A DNA stretch of 48,863 bases, taken from NCBI GenBank assembly GCA_949293815.1, contig CASFEZ010000017.1, positions 1-48,863 on the forward strand, written 5' to 3'. This DNA comes from an uncultured Eubacteriales bacterium (lineage in GTDB: Bacteria; Bacillota; Clostridia; Oscillospirales; Acutalibacteraceae). The notes below the pieces were generated by a model. The model saw only the letters and a program-made list of their open reading frames with translations, did not search any database and was not told where the DNA came from. A program made the translations under genes and the position numbers. This document shows, piece after piece, positions 9,866 through 18,734 of this stretch. Numbering within the stretch: position 1 is the first letter of the stretch; every line of letters begins with the position of its first letter.

Positions 9866-9894
9866 TTTACAAAGCGAAAAAAGTGTGATAAAAT
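9866..9894 (+). promoter_or_regulatory. Promoter of rpsO
   Basis: TTTACA at 9866-9871, a 17-base spacer and TAAAAT at 9889-9894. The leader to the start codon is about 95 bases and contains a CCGC-TTTG-GCGG hairpin. S15 leaders are often autoregulated, but no specific S15-binding fold could be established. Confidence 0.7.
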
Positions 9895-9997
9895 ATATAG
9901 GCTTGCGGGGTTCACGGATCGGGGCTTTGGCCGCTTTGGCGGAATTCACCTGTCCCCTGTCTGAGGCCTTCGCAAAAAAAATAACGAGGTGAAAAAA

Positions 9998-10261
9998 ATG
10001 ACAGCTGAAAGAAAAGCGGAACTGATCAAAGAGTATGCCCTGCATGAAGGTGACACCGGTTCGCCGGAGGTACAGATTGCCCTTTTGACCGAGCGCATCA
10101 ACAATCTGACCGAGCACCTGAAAGCAAACAAAAAAGACCATCATTCCAGAAGAGGTCTTCTGAAAATGGTTGGTCACAGAAGAAACCTGCTCGCGTATTT
10201 GCAGAAGGTTGATATTGAAAGATACCGTTCTATCATTGCCAGACTCGGTATCCGTAAGTAA
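9998..10261 (+). CDS. rpsO: 30S ribosomal protein S15
   Basis: An 87-residue S15, a primary binder of the 16S rRNA central domain. The signature lies in [31 protein letters not shown] and [11 protein letters not shown]. The length matches the family (88-89). ATG 9998 is chosen because ACGAGGTG ends six bases before it. A GTG at 9989 is in frame but is part of that ribosome site. It is followed by a strong terminator and then pnp, the conserved rpsO-pnp order. Confidence 0.97.
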   Translation: MTAERKAELIKEYALHEGDTGSPEVQIALLTERINNLTEHLKANKKDHHSRRGLLKMVGHRRNLLAYLQKVDIERYRSIIARLGIRK

Positions 10262-10274
10262 TCCTGTTTTTTTA

Positions 10275-10316
10275 CGGCGGCAGAGCGCGTTGCGGTTTGC
10301 CGCCGCCCTTGTTTTG
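10275..10316 (+). terminator. Terminator between rpsO and pnp
   Basis: GGCGGCA at 10276-10282 pairs with TGCCGCC at 10298-10304, followed by GCCCTTGTTTTG. Imperfect T-run, so some read-through into pnp is plausible. Confidence 0.65.
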
Positions 10317-10421
10317 TCTGATTCCGGCGTTGGTTTTAGCAGTTAACAGAGAGCCTTTTCCCGTCTTGGCAATTCCCGTATTTTTTGTCTTTGCTGTTTG
10401 GCGGGGCAAGACTTTGTGTTA

Positions 10422-10449
10422 TTGTTAAAACCCGGCGGATTCATATAAT
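10422..10449 (+). promoter_or_regulatory. Promoter of pnp
   Basis: TTGTTA at 10422-10427, a 16-base spacer and a perfect TATAAT at 10444-10449. The -35 box overlaps one arm of an inverted repeat whose other arm lies at the ribosome site. Confidence 0.65.
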
Positions 10450-10483
10450 TATCTCAAATAAAATAGAAAGGTCAGGTTTTAAC
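10424..10483. repeat. Perfect 9-bp inverted repeat spanning pnp promoter and start region
   Basis: GTTAAAACC at 10424-10432 is exactly complementary to GGTTTTAAC at 10475-10483, three bases before the pnp ATG. In read-through RNA from rpsO it could fold and cover the ribosome site. In RNA started at the local promoter the left arm is absent. Confidence 0.6.
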
Positions 10484-10485
10484 AG

Positions 10486-12675
10486 ATGTTTGAAGAATTC
10501 AGAAAATTTGAAACCACCCTTGCGGGAAGACCGCTGGTGGTCGAAACCGGCAAAATGGCGCAGCTGGCCAACGGCTCCTGCCTGATTCGCTACGGCGAAA
10601 CGGAAATCCTCTGCACCGCTACCATGTCGGACAAGCCCCGGGAGGGTGTGGACTTTTTCCCGCTTTCCGTGGATTTTGAAGAGAAGCTGTACTCCGTGGG
10701 CAAAATTCCCGGCTCCTTCCAGCGCCGGGAGGGCAGAGCCAGCGAAAAGGCGACCCTCTCCGCCCGCGTGATTGACCGTCCGATTCGTCCGCTGTTCCCC
10801 AAGGATATGCGCAACGATGTCAGCGTGGTGTCAACGATTATGTCCGTTGACCAGGACTGCCTGCCGGAAATTACCGCGATGATCGGCGTTTCCATTGCCA
10901 TTTCCATTTCCGACATTCCCTGGGACGGCCCGATTTCCGGTGTTTCCGTCGGTCTGGTTGACGGCAAATTCGTCATCAACCCCACCGAGGCCGAGCGTGA
11001 AAAATCCGATATGGCGGTTACCGTTGCTTCCACCTCCGAGCTGGTTGCCATGATTGAAGCGGGCGCCAACGAAGTGGACGATGAAACCATGTTCGACGGC
11101 ATTATGTTCGCCCATCAGGAAAACCAGAAGATTGTCAAATTCATTCAGGATATCACCGCCGAAATCGGCAAGGAAAAGATTGACTTCCCCTCCAACGATC
11201 CGGATCCGGAGATGTTCGAGGCCATCAAGGAATTTGCCATAGACGATATCAAAGCCGCCCTCGACACCGATGACAAACGTGTTCGCGATGAGCGCCTGAA
11301 ACCCGTTTATGAAGCGGTACACGAAAAATTCGATGAAGTATATCCCGACATGGCGGAAAAAATCGATGACTGCCTGTACAAGACCCAGAAGTTCGTGGTG
11401 CGCCGCTGGCTTCTGGACGAGGGCAAGCGCGTAGACGGTCGCGGCATTGATGAAATCCGCCCCTTGAGCGCCGAAATTGACTTGCTCTCCCGCGTACACG
11501 GCTCGGGCATGTTCACCCGCGGTCAGACCCAGGTGCTCTCCGTCACCACCCTTGGTTCGATGGCAGACGCCCAGCTGCTGGACGGCATCGACAACCAGGA
11601 GAGCAAACGCTATATTCATCACTACAACTTCCCCTCCTATTCCGTAGGTGAAACCAGACCTTCCAGAGGTCCCGGTCGCCGCGAGATCGGTCACGGCGCG
11701 CTGGCTGAGCGGGCGCTGCTGCCGGTGATTCCCTCGGTGGAGGAGTTCCCCTACACCATCCGCGTGGTTTCCGAGGTGCTTTCCTCCAACGGATCCACCT
11801 CCCAGGGCTCTGTCTGCGGTTCTACCCTGTCGCTGATGGCCGCCGGTGTGCCTATCAAAGCACCGGTAGCGGGTATTTCCTGCGGTTTGATTACCGAGGG
11901 CGACCGCTTTATGACCATGGTTGACATTCAGGGGCTGGAGGACTTCTTCGGCGATATGGACTTCAAGGTCGCCGGTACCAAGAAAGGCATTACCGCCATT
12001 CAAATGGATTTGAAGGTACACGGTCTGACCCCCGCCATTATCAAAGAGGCGCTTGCCAAGACCCATAAGGCAAGAAACTATATTCTGGATGAAGTGATGC
12101 TGCCGGTCATTGCCGAGCCGCGTCCCGAATTGTCCAAGTACGCGCCCAAGATGCTGACCACCAAAATCGATCCCGATAAGATCGGCGATGTTATCGGCAA
12201 ACAGGGCAAGGTCATTCAGAAAATCTGCGCCGAGTGCAATTGTAAAATCGATGTGGAAGAGGACGGCAATGTCTTTATTTCCTCCACCGATCTGGACGAT
12301 GCTCAGCGTGCGCTCAATATGATTGAAACCATCGCCAACGACCCCGAGGAGGGCGCGATTTACAAAGGTGTTGTCACCCGCCTGATGAGCTTCGGCGCGT
12401 TTGTGGAAATCGCCCCCGGCAAAGAGGGACTGGTTCATATCAGCCAGCTGGATGTAAAGCGTGTGGACAAGGTCGAGGACTGCGTCAATGTGGGCGATGA
12501 GGTTATCGTAAAGGTCTTGCCGATCGACGATCAGGGCAGGCTGAACCTGTCCCGCCGGGATGCGCTGATTGAGGTGGAGGGGCTGACCCCGGAGTACACC
12601 CCCGAACCCCGCGCCCCGCGCAAGGGCGGTTCCCGCGGTGACAACCGTAACCGCCGCGGCGGCAACCGGCACTAA
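10486..12675 (+). CDS. pnp: Polyribonucleotide nucleotidyltransferase (PNPase)
   Basis: A 729-residue phosphorolytic 3'-5' exoribonuclease acting as a trimer in mRNA decay. Two RNase PH domains flank an all-alpha linker: the first opens with GRPLVVETGKMAQLANG, the second carries SVCGSTLSLMAAGVPI and the active-site DIQGLEDFFGDMDFKVAG. A KH domain with the GKQG loop is near residue 570, and an S1 domain lies at about 624-690 (GVVTRLMSFGAFVEI, GLVHISQL). The tail is Arg/Gly-rich. The ribosome site is modest (AGGTTTTAACAG before the ATG) and lies inside an inverted repeat, which may matter for control. It ends at the first base triplet of a tandem duplication. Confidence 0.97.
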   Translation: MFEEFRKFETTLAGRPLVVETGKMAQLANGSCLIRYGETEILCTATMSDKPREGVDFFPLSVDFEEKLYSVGKIPGSFQRREGRASEKATLSARVIDRPIRPLFPKDMRNDVSVVSTIMSVDQDCLPEITAMIGVSIAISISDIPWDGPISGVSVGLVDGKFVINPTEAEREKSDMAVTVASTSELVAMIEAGANEVDDETMFDGIMFAHQENQKIVKFIQDITAEIGKEKIDFPSNDPDPEMFEAIKEFAIDDIKAALDTDDKRVRDERLKPVYEAVHEKFDEVYPDMAEKIDDCLYKTQKFVVRRWLLDEGKRVDGRGIDEIRPLSAEIDLLSRVHGSGMFTRGQTQVLSVTTLGSMADAQLLDGIDNQESKRYIHHYNFPSYSVGETRPSRGPGRREIGHGALAERALLPVIPSVEEFPYTIRVVSEVLSSNGSTSQGSVCGSTLSLMAAGVPIKAPVAGISCGLITEGDRFMTMVDIQGLEDFFGDMDFKVAGTKKGITAIQMDLKVHGLTPAIIKEALAKTHKARNYILDEVMLPVIAEPRPELSKYAPKMLTTKIDPDKIGDVIGKQGKVIQKICAECNCKIDVEEDGNVFISSTDLDDAQRALNMIETIANDPEEGAIYKGVVTRLMSFGAFVEIAPGKEGLVHISQLDVKRVDKVEDCVNVGDEVIVKVLPIDDQGRLNLSRRDALIEVEGLTPEYTPEPRAPRKGGSRGDNRNRRGGNRH

Positions 12676-12716
12676 GCCCCTTATATTACAAAAAAATAAA
12701 AGCAACAAAGCCATAA

Positions 12717-12754
12717 AAAAGGAACAGGCTGCCGGTCGGCGGTCTGTTCCTTTT
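12717..12754. terminator. Bidirectional terminator, copy 1
   Basis: AAAAGGAACAG (12717-12727) pairs with CTGTTCCTTTT (12744-12754), with A and T tracts on both sides so it can serve pnp and the convergent transporter. Confidence 0.8.
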
Positions 12755-12880
12755 ATACGCGATCGTATTTGCCGGAAACCTTTGATTCCACAAAAATATG
12801 ACGCTTATTTTCGGGCAGGCAACGCGGCTTATTCCTGCTAAGCCGTTCATGTTTCCAAAAAAATAAAAAACAAAGTCATA

Positions 12881-12918
12881 AAAAGGAACAGGCTGCCGGT
12901 CGGCGGTCTGTTCCTTTT
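12881..12918. terminator. Bidirectional terminator, copy 2
   Basis: Same 11-bp stem as copy 1, AAAAGGAACAG at 12881-12891 with CTGTTCCTTTT at 12908-12918. This copy is the first met by transcripts of the minus-strand transporter. Confidence 0.8.
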
Positions 12919-12992
12919 ATACGCGGTCGTATTTGCCGGGAACCTTTGATTCCACAAAAATATGACGCTTATTTTCGGGCAGGCAGCGCAGC

Positions 12993-14705
12993 TTATTCCT
13001 GCAAGGCTGCGGGCGCTTCGTCTGTATTTTTCAGAACCTCGGCGATGCAGGGGTGCTTTTCCATTTCCGCCAGAAGCAATGTATCACCGGTTTGGCGGGC
13101 AGTTTCCGTCAGCTGGCGAATGGTTTCGGCATCTTCCGGCTGTAAATTGCCGTCTTCCGCATTTTCCGCCGCCGCCCGCAGGCGCAAAACCCGTACAATA
13201 CCGGCGTGGCGGTCTTCATTCAAATCATAAAGGAAGAACGGAATGGCCATAATCACCGCCCCAATCAGCGCCAGCAGGGACTGATAGAAAAAGATGTTGC
13301 TGCGCAGCGTATCGTTTTGAAGCGCAACCGAAATATCATCCGAAAACCCAACGCCGCCGAAAGACAGGAACAACGGTGTTAAAATGCCGGTAAAAATACC
13401 AATCACCGTCGTGATAATCGCCATATAGTTTTGCCAGAAGCCCTCCAGGCGTTTGCCGGTTTTCATTTGAATTTCGTCCAGCACATCGGAGGTCATTAAA
13501 CCGGAAAGGTAGTAATACCCACCACAGAACTGCTGGAAAAACGCAACAATGAGAATGACCACCGGATTCTTATGGAAAATCAGCTGCAATCCAATCATAG
13601 CGGCATACACCAGGCAGGAACACAGCATCAATTTCCGCTTGCCGAGTTTTTTAATCAAAAACGGACCAAATAGCAGCGCAATGGCAATGGCATTCATCAG
13701 CAAGGTAGAGCAATACAGCCCCACAATGGTTTTGGCTGTGTTGGAGGTAAAGCTGTACTGGGTAATCCAGGTGGTAATATTCGCAAGTGACCGCACAGCG
13801 TTAAAGGCGTTGAACAGGGTGATTATCCAAAAATACTTATTCTTGCTTAATATTTTCATGCCCTCAATAAAGCGCACCTTCGCCACATAGCTGCGGTTGA
13901 CGACCACCCGTTCCTGCACACCCCGCAGCAGGATCGAAACCAGCAGCACACCGCCAACGCCGCAAATGGGGAATGCAATGCGGTACATTTCCACCGCGTT
14001 CCAACCGCCCGCCTCGGCAAAAACAGAACCCGCCAAAATGGGTAAAATAATATTAACGATTGAACTGGGCAGACCGGATACCAGACCTTTTACGGAGCTG
14101 ATATTGGCTCGCTCCTGCGCAACGGAAGAAATGGTTTGTTCAATACCGGTCAGGCATTGATTGAGTAATGTAATAAAAAATGTGCCAATCTGAATCAGCA
14201 GAAAAGCCAGCAGAATACCCAAATTAAAGCTGAGCGTAGACGCTTCCTGCACGCCCATCAGCGGAATGGCCGGAAGAGACAGGGCAAACAGCTCCATATC
14301 CAGCCAGCTTTCCGGAATATACGGCACAAAAGAAAAACTGATGGCAGCGCCCATCGCCGCCCAAATCAAAAACGGCTTAAATTTTCCCCGTTTGCCGTTG
14401 GAATTGTCAATCAGCATCGACAGGATAGGCGAGCGGATAATAGCGCAGACAGCCGCCAGAATACCCAGTATCCACGCCATACCGGTGGACATGCGGAAGT
14501 AGGAAATCATTAAATGCACACTGGTGGCAATGGTGGTATATTGGGTGAGGACGCCAAGTAAATTCGCGCTGCCCGTACCGGCGGCAAAAGTCGCCACCTC
14601 GCGATAACTGGCCTGATACCCCGCCGGCGGGGTTTTCCAATTTGCCTTAAAACGGTTCAGCAATTCACGCAGCTGTGCGCTGCGCTTTTCCGAATCTTTT
14701 TTCAT
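12993..14705 (-). CDS. GPH-family (MFS) sugar:cation symporter
   Basis: A 570-residue integral membrane protein with about 12 hydrophobic segments, of the glycoside-pentoside-hexuronide:cation symporter family. Marks are an N-terminal cytoplasmic stretch of about 45 residues, a loop DNSNGKRGKFKPFLIWAA after the second/third helix (the family D-R-x-G-K-F-K/R-P loop), and a second half with GKRLEGFWQNYMA. It is longer than the usual 450-500 because of a soluble C-tail of about 75 residues rich in Glu, Asp and Ala. Substrate unknown; imports a sugar or glycoside with Na+ or H+. It has its own promoter with a flanking inverted repeat and is convergent with pnp. A paralogue lies at 34703-36295. 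Confidence 0.85.
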   Translation of the reverse strand: MKKDSEKRSAQLRELLNRFKANWKTPPAGYQASYREVATFAAGTGSANLLGVLTQYTTIATSVHLMISYFRMSTGMAWILGILAAVCAIIRSPILSMLIDNSNGKRGKFKPFLIWAAMGAAISFSFVPYIPESWLDMELFALSLPAIPLMGVQEASTLSFNLGILLAFLLIQIGTFFITLLNQCLTGIEQTISSVAQERANISSVKGLVSGLPSSIVNIILPILAGSVFAEAGGWNAVEMYRIAFPICGVGGVLLVSILLRGVQERVVVNRSYVAKVRFIEGMKILSKNKYFWIITLFNAFNAVRSLANITTWITQYSFTSNTAKTIVGLYCSTLLMNAIAIALLFGPFLIKKLGKRKLMLCSCLVYAAMIGLQLIFHKNPVVILIVAFFQQFCGGYYYLSGLMTSDVLDEIQMKTGKRLEGFWQNYMAIITTVIGIFTGILTPLFLSFGGVGFSDDISVALQNDTLRSNIFFYQSLLALIGAVIMAIPFFLYDLNEDRHAGIVRVLRLRAAAENAEDGNLQPEDAETIRQLTETARQTGDTLLLAEMEKHPCIAEVLKNTDEAPAALQE

Positions 14706-14723
14706 ATATAGCCCTGCTTTCTG

Positions 14724-14770
14724 TCATTCAGCGCGTATTTAAGGTAAGTTTATCATATTGCCCTGAATGA
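14724..14770. repeat. 8-bp inverted repeat around the transporter promoter
   Basis: TCATTCAG (14724-14731) and CTGAATGA (14763-14770) are perfect complements, one just after the expected start of transcription and one beside the -35 box. This could be a two-site operator for a sugar-responsive repressor; no regulator gene is nearby. Confidence 0.4.
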
Positions 14771-14775
14771 TGCAA
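14747..14775 (-). promoter_or_regulatory. Promoter of the 12993-14705 transporter
   Basis: On the minus strand TTGCAT (14775-14770), a 17-base spacer ending in TGA, and TAAACT (14752-14747). The TG just before the -10 box makes it an extended -10 promoter. Confidence 0.7.
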
Positions 14776-14948
14776 GACAAAATTTATTTTTTGTTGATTT
14801 TCCCATAAAAATCCTGCAAATATCCGCTGACAGCCTAAAAAAAAGAAGAGCGGCTCCATAAAAACCGGGCGAAGATATGATAAAAAAGCAACGGATGTAA
14901 AAAGATTAAGAATGTACGGTCAAATTTTAACAAATCCGGGAAAATCCC

Positions 14949-14977
14949 TTGCTTTACCATGGGGAATCCGCTATACT
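14949..14977 (+). promoter_or_regulatory. Promoter of the fakA-recG-luxS operon
   Basis: TTGCTT at 14949-14954, a 17-base spacer and TATACT at 14972-14977, about 40 bases before the fakA start. The divergent gap 14706-15015 holds only this promoter and the transporter promoter. Confidence 0.7.
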
Positions 14978-15015
14978 ATTATATTATTTTATCTTTTATA
15001 AGGGGAACAAATGCT

Positions 15016-16662
15016 ATGATTACAGGCGCCGTTTTGCGGGATGGACTGATTTCCGCCGCCAATAATATAGCCAACTACAAAAACGCGGTCAACGCGCTGA
15101 ATGTTTTTCCTGTTCCGGACGGAGATACGGGCAGCAATATGAGCATGACCATGGCGGCGGCAAAAACCGCAATGGAAGCCATTACCGATGACGCAGACGC
15201 CGGCTATGTGGCGGATCGGGCGGCATCGGCCATGCTGCGGGGCGCCAGAGGCAATTCGGGCGTGATTCTTTCGCTTATCTTTCGCGGGTTTGCCGACGGT
15301 TTAAAGGGCTGCGAGGCTGCCAACGGCGCGATTCTTGCCACAGCGTTGGAATTGGGCAGTACAAAGGCCTATAAAACCGTTTCCAACCCCACCGAGGGCA
15401 CCATTTTAACCGTGATTCAAGCCGCCGCAGACGCCGCCAAAAAGAACAGCCGCGAGGATTTGGACGCGGCGGACACCTTTGAAGCGGCCTATCAGGGGGC
15501 GTGCGAGGCGCTTTTGAAAACCCCGGAGATGCTCAATGTCTTAAAGAAAGCAAAGGTTGTAGACGCGGGCGGTCAGGGGCTTTGCTATATCTTTTTGGGG
15601 ATGCTCAGCGTTTTTATCGACGGCAAAATCATTGAAGCCAATGAGGAGACGGAACCGGAAGCTCAAATTGCGGCGCCCGCCGAGGTGATGCGCGAAGAGG
15701 ACATTCGCTTTGCCTACTGTAATGAATTTATTATTAAGAAAAAAGACGACTTACAGCACACCGCTGATGAGATGAAAACCTATTTGCAGACCATCGGTGA
15801 CTGCGTGGTTGTGGTAGAGGACGATGAAATCATCAAGGTGCATGTGCATTCCAACGACCCGGCTGCCGTTTTGGCAGAAGGGCTGCAATACGGCGAGCTG
15901 TTGACCGTCAAGGTGGAAAACATGAAGCAGCAGCACCGCAACGCCCACTGGGGCGCCGCCGAGCAGGCAAAGCCCGCAGAAAAGGTACACGCCGTGCCGG
16001 AAAAACGATATGGCTTTGTTTCGGTGGCGGCGGGCGAAGGGTTTCATGCTTTGTTCGAGCAGCTGGGGGCGGACGCCATTGTCAGCGGCGGTCAGACCAT
16101 GAACCCCAGCACCGAGGATATTTTGGACGCCATTAACCGCGTACCTGCCGAACTTGTTTATGTACTGCCGAACAACAAAAACATCATTCTGGCTGCCCGT
16201 CAGGCTGCCGGGCTGGTAGCGGACAAAAAAGTGGTCATTCTCGAAACCCGCTCCGTTCCCCAGGGCATTGCCGCCCTGCTCAGCTTTGACGAAGACGAGA
16301 ACGAGGAAACCAACACCGCCGCCATGCAGGACGCCTTTGGGCGGGTGCAGACCGTTTCGGTCACTTACGCGGCGCGGGACAGCTTTGCCGCCGGTCTGAA
16401 TATTAAAAAGGGACAGTGCATGGGGCTGGAAAACGGAAAAATTACCGTGGTTTCCGATGACCCCAACGACGCGGCTTTCCGCGCAATAAAACATATCGCA
16501 AAACGCTCCGCCAATGTCATAACCATATATTACGGCGAAAGCATAACCGAAGAAAAGGCAAACGCCCTTGCCGACAGCTTAACTGCCCGCTATTCCGGCG
16601 CGGAGATTATGGCGGTGGCAGGCGGTCAGCCGGTATACCATTATTTAATTTCTGTCGAATGA
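15016..16662 (+). CDS. fakA: Fatty acid kinase subunit FakA (DAK2-domain, YloV-like)
   Basis: A 548-residue protein. The N-terminal DhaL-like kinase domain (about 1-200) has FPVPDGDTGSNMSMTM at residues 30-45, whose aspartates bind Mg-ATP, and GARGNSGVILS. A FakA central domain and a DegV-like C-terminal part (GGQTMNPSTEDILDAI) follow. FakA phosphorylates fatty acids held by FakB for use in phospholipid synthesis; no fakB is in this window. ATG 15016 is chosen because AGGGGAA sits eight bases upstream, and the length then matches Bacillus YloV (about 553). The stop overlaps the recG start in ATGA. The fakA-recG neighbourhood is conserved in Firmicutes. Confidence 0.92.
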   Translation: MITGAVLRDGLISAANNIANYKNAVNALNVFPVPDGDTGSNMSMTMAAAKTAMEAITDDADAGYVADRAASAMLRGARGNSGVILSLIFRGFADGLKGCEAANGAILATALELGSTKAYKTVSNPTEGTILTVIQAAADAAKKNSREDLDAADTFEAAYQGACEALLKTPEMLNVLKKAKVVDAGGQGLCYIFLGMLSVFIDGKIIEANEETEPEAQIAAPAEVMREEDIRFAYCNEFIIKKKDDLQHTADEMKTYLQTIGDCVVVVEDDEIIKVHVHSNDPAAVLAEGLQYGELLTVKVENMKQQHRNAHWGAAEQAKPAEKVHAVPEKRYGFVSVAAGEGFHALFEQLGADAIVSGGQTMNPSTEDILDAINRVPAELVYVLPNNKNIILAARQAAGLVADKKVVILETRSVPQGIAALLSFDEDENEETNTAAMQDAFGRVQTVSVTYAARDSFAAGLNIKKGQCMGLENGKITVVSDDPNDAAFRAIKHIAKRSANVITIYYGESITEEKANALADSLTARYSGAEIMAVAGGQPVYHYLISVE

Positions 16663-18701
16663 ATATGCAATGGAATCGGGATATTCAATATGTAAAAGGA
16701 GTCGGAGAGGTCAAAGCCCGGTCGTTTCGGCGGCTGGGTGTGGACACTCTTCTGGCTCTTTTGCGTTTTTATCCCCGGGCATATGAGGATTGGAGCAAAA
16801 TTTACGCCGTCGCCGATGCGCCGGAGGGCATTCCCTGCTGCGTGAGCGGCGTTCTTGCTTTTCCGCCGGAAACCAAACGGCTGCCCGGCAACCGTATTCT
16901 GGTGCGCACCGCGCTGGTGGACGGCGCGGAGGTGCTCGGCATTGTATTTTTTAATAATAAATATGTGGCGTCTTCTCTGCATGAGGGAGAGGAATATATT
17001 TTTTTCGGCAAGGTGGAGCGGGATGCCTATTCCGGCGGGCGGCAAATGGTATCGCCCCGCTTTCAGCCGAAAGGAGTAAGCGAAGGGTATTTGCACCCGA
17101 TATACCGCCAGACCGAAAAACTCAACTCCGCCGCCATTGCCCGCTGCGTGCGCCATGCGCTGGAGCTGAGCGAGGGACAATTGCAGGAAACCCTGCCGGA
17201 CTACCTGTTAAAAAAATACCGCCTGCTGCCGCTGCGGGAGGCGCTTTGGGGCATTCATTTTCCGAAAAACGAAGAGGAGATGGAAAGTGCCCGCCGCCGT
17301 TTGGCGTTTGAAGAATTATTGACGCTGGAGCTGGGGCTGCTGGCGCGCCGCCCGGACGGCAAGCCCGGCGTTGCGCTATCCCATTCCGCCAAGGATTTTA
17401 CGGCAAAGCTGCCTTTTACACTGACCGGCGCACAAAAACGCGCCATAGGAGAGATAAGCAGCGACCTGGCAAGCGGCAGCGTCATGCGAAGGCTCTTACA
17501 GGGCGATGTGGGCTCGGGCAAAACTGTGGTGGCGGCGGCGGCGGTTTATTCCTGCGTCAAAAGCGGATACCAGGCGGCGCTGATGGCGCCTACCGAGGTG
17601 CTGGCCGGGCAGCATTTTCGCACCTTTCTACGATTTTTTGAAAACAGCGGTATTCGCACCGCAATATTATCCGGCTCCATGAGCAAAAAAAGCAAGGACG
17701 CCCTCAAGCAGGCGCTGCTCGCCGGTGAAATCGATTTTGTGGTGGGCACCCATGCGCTGATTCAGCAGGATGTCACCTTTCGCAATCTGGCGCTGGTTAT
17801 CACCGATGAACAGCACCGGTTTGGCGTAGGGCAGCGCACGGCGCTGGCGGAAAAGGGCACGGATCCGCACATGCTGGTCATGTCCGCAACGCCGATTCCC
17901 CGCACGCTGGGGCTGATTATATACGGCGATATGGATATTACCGTGCTGGATGAGCTGCCCCGGGGACGGCAGCCGGTGGAAACCTATCTGGTAGACGCCT
18001 CGTACCGTCCGCGGCTGTATCGCTTTTTGGAAAAACATTTTCAGTCCGGGCAGCAGGGGTATATTATTTGCCCGCTGGTAGAAGAGGGCGGCGCGGAATC
18101 GGCGCTGATTCCGGCAGAGGAATATTATGAATACCTGCAAAAAGAGGTTTTCCCGAACCGCCGCATTGGGCTTTTGCACGGCAAAATGAAAAGCGCGGAA
18201 AAGGATCGGGTGATGCTGCGCTTTCAGGAGGGGCAGATTGATTGTCTGGTTGCAACCACCGTTGTGGAGGTGGGCGTGGATGTGCCCAATGCCACGGTAA
18301 TGCTGATTGAAAACGCCGACCGGTTCGGGCTTTCCCAGCTGCACCAGCTGCGCGGGCGCATCGGGCGCGGCACGAAAAAATCCACCTGTGTACTGATCAG
18401 CAACAACCAAAGTCACGATACGCAGGAGCGTTTGCAAATCATCTGCCAATCTACCGATGGCTTTCATATTGCCGAGGAGGATTTGCGGTTGCGCGGACCG
18501 GGGGATTTCTTCGGCGAGCGGCAGCACGGTCTTCCGGCGCTGAAAATTGCCGATTTGGTAAACGATACCAATATGGTGACGGCGGCACACCAAATCGCCG
18601 AAAAAATATTGCAAAACGATGCGTCCCTGTCTTTGCCGGAAAATGCCCCCCTGCAAGAAGCGGTAAAGCAGATGTTCGGCGAAGGAGAAACCCTGCATTG
18701 A
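16659..18701 (+). CDS. recG: ATP-dependent DNA helicase RecG
   Basis: A 680-residue monomeric helicase that reverses stalled replication forks and moves Holliday junctions. The N-terminal wedge/OB domain begins with VKGVGEVKARSFRRLGVDT. Walker A is LLQGDVGSGKT near residue 281, the DEAD box is the RecG form TDEQHRFGVGQR near 382, motif III is MSATPIPRTL, and motifs V and VI are TTVVEVGVDVPNA and QLHQLRGRIGRG. The C-terminal EEDLRLRGPGDFFGERQHG is the TRG-type motif that couples ATP use to movement. Four-base overlap with fakA. luxS starts 33 bases after its stop. Confidence 0.97.
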   Translation: MNMQWNRDIQYVKGVGEVKARSFRRLGVDTLLALLRFYPRAYEDWSKIYAVADAPEGIPCCVSGVLAFPPETKRLPGNRILVRTALVDGAEVLGIVFFNNKYVASSLHEGEEYIFFGKVERDAYSGGRQMVSPRFQPKGVSEGYLHPIYRQTEKLNSAAIARCVRHALELSEGQLQETLPDYLLKKYRLLPLREALWGIHFPKNEEEMESARRRLAFEELLTLELGLLARRPDGKPGVALSHSAKDFTAKLPFTLTGAQKRAIGEISSDLASGSVMRRLLQGDVGSGKTVVAAAAVYSCVKSGYQAALMAPTEVLAGQHFRTFLRFFENSGIRTAILSGSMSKKSKDALKQALLAGEIDFVVGTHALIQQDVTFRNLALVITDEQHRFGVGQRTALAEKGTDPHMLVMSATPIPRTLGLIIYGDMDITVLDELPRGRQPVETYLVDASYRPRLYRFLEKHFQSGQQGYIICPLVEEGGAESALIPAEEYYEYLQKEVFPNRRIGLLHGKMKSAEKDRVMLRFQEGQIDCLVATTVVEVGVDVPNATVMLIENADRFGLSQLHQLRGRIGRGTKKSTCVLISNNQSHDTQERLQIICQSTDGFHIAEEDLRLRGPGDFFGERQHGLPALKIADLVNDTNMVTAAHQIAEKILQNDASLSLPENAPLQEAVKQMFGEGETLH

Positions 18702-18734
18702 ACGGGACAGAACAAAACAAAGCGAGGAGTTATC

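Larger units (their letters stand above)
12673..13003. repeat. Tandem duplication of a terminator segment (about 165 bp, two copies)
   Basis: Copy 1 (about 12673-12838) and copy 2 (about 12839-13003) match almost throughout at an offset of 164-166 bases. Both start with TAAGCC, contain the same GGAACAG hairpin and end in the CTTATTCCTGC stretch that holds the stop codon of the minus-strand transporter. Copy 1 begins at the pnp stop codon. The unit is therefore the whole junction between the two convergent genes. This accounts for the 317 bases without a gene here; nothing else is coded. Confidence 0.88.

Noticed and set aside
10831-12714. 627-codon minus-strand open frame
   Set aside because: It is fully antisense to pnp, whose domains and motifs are unmistakable; the reverse frame is His/Asn-rich and matches no family.
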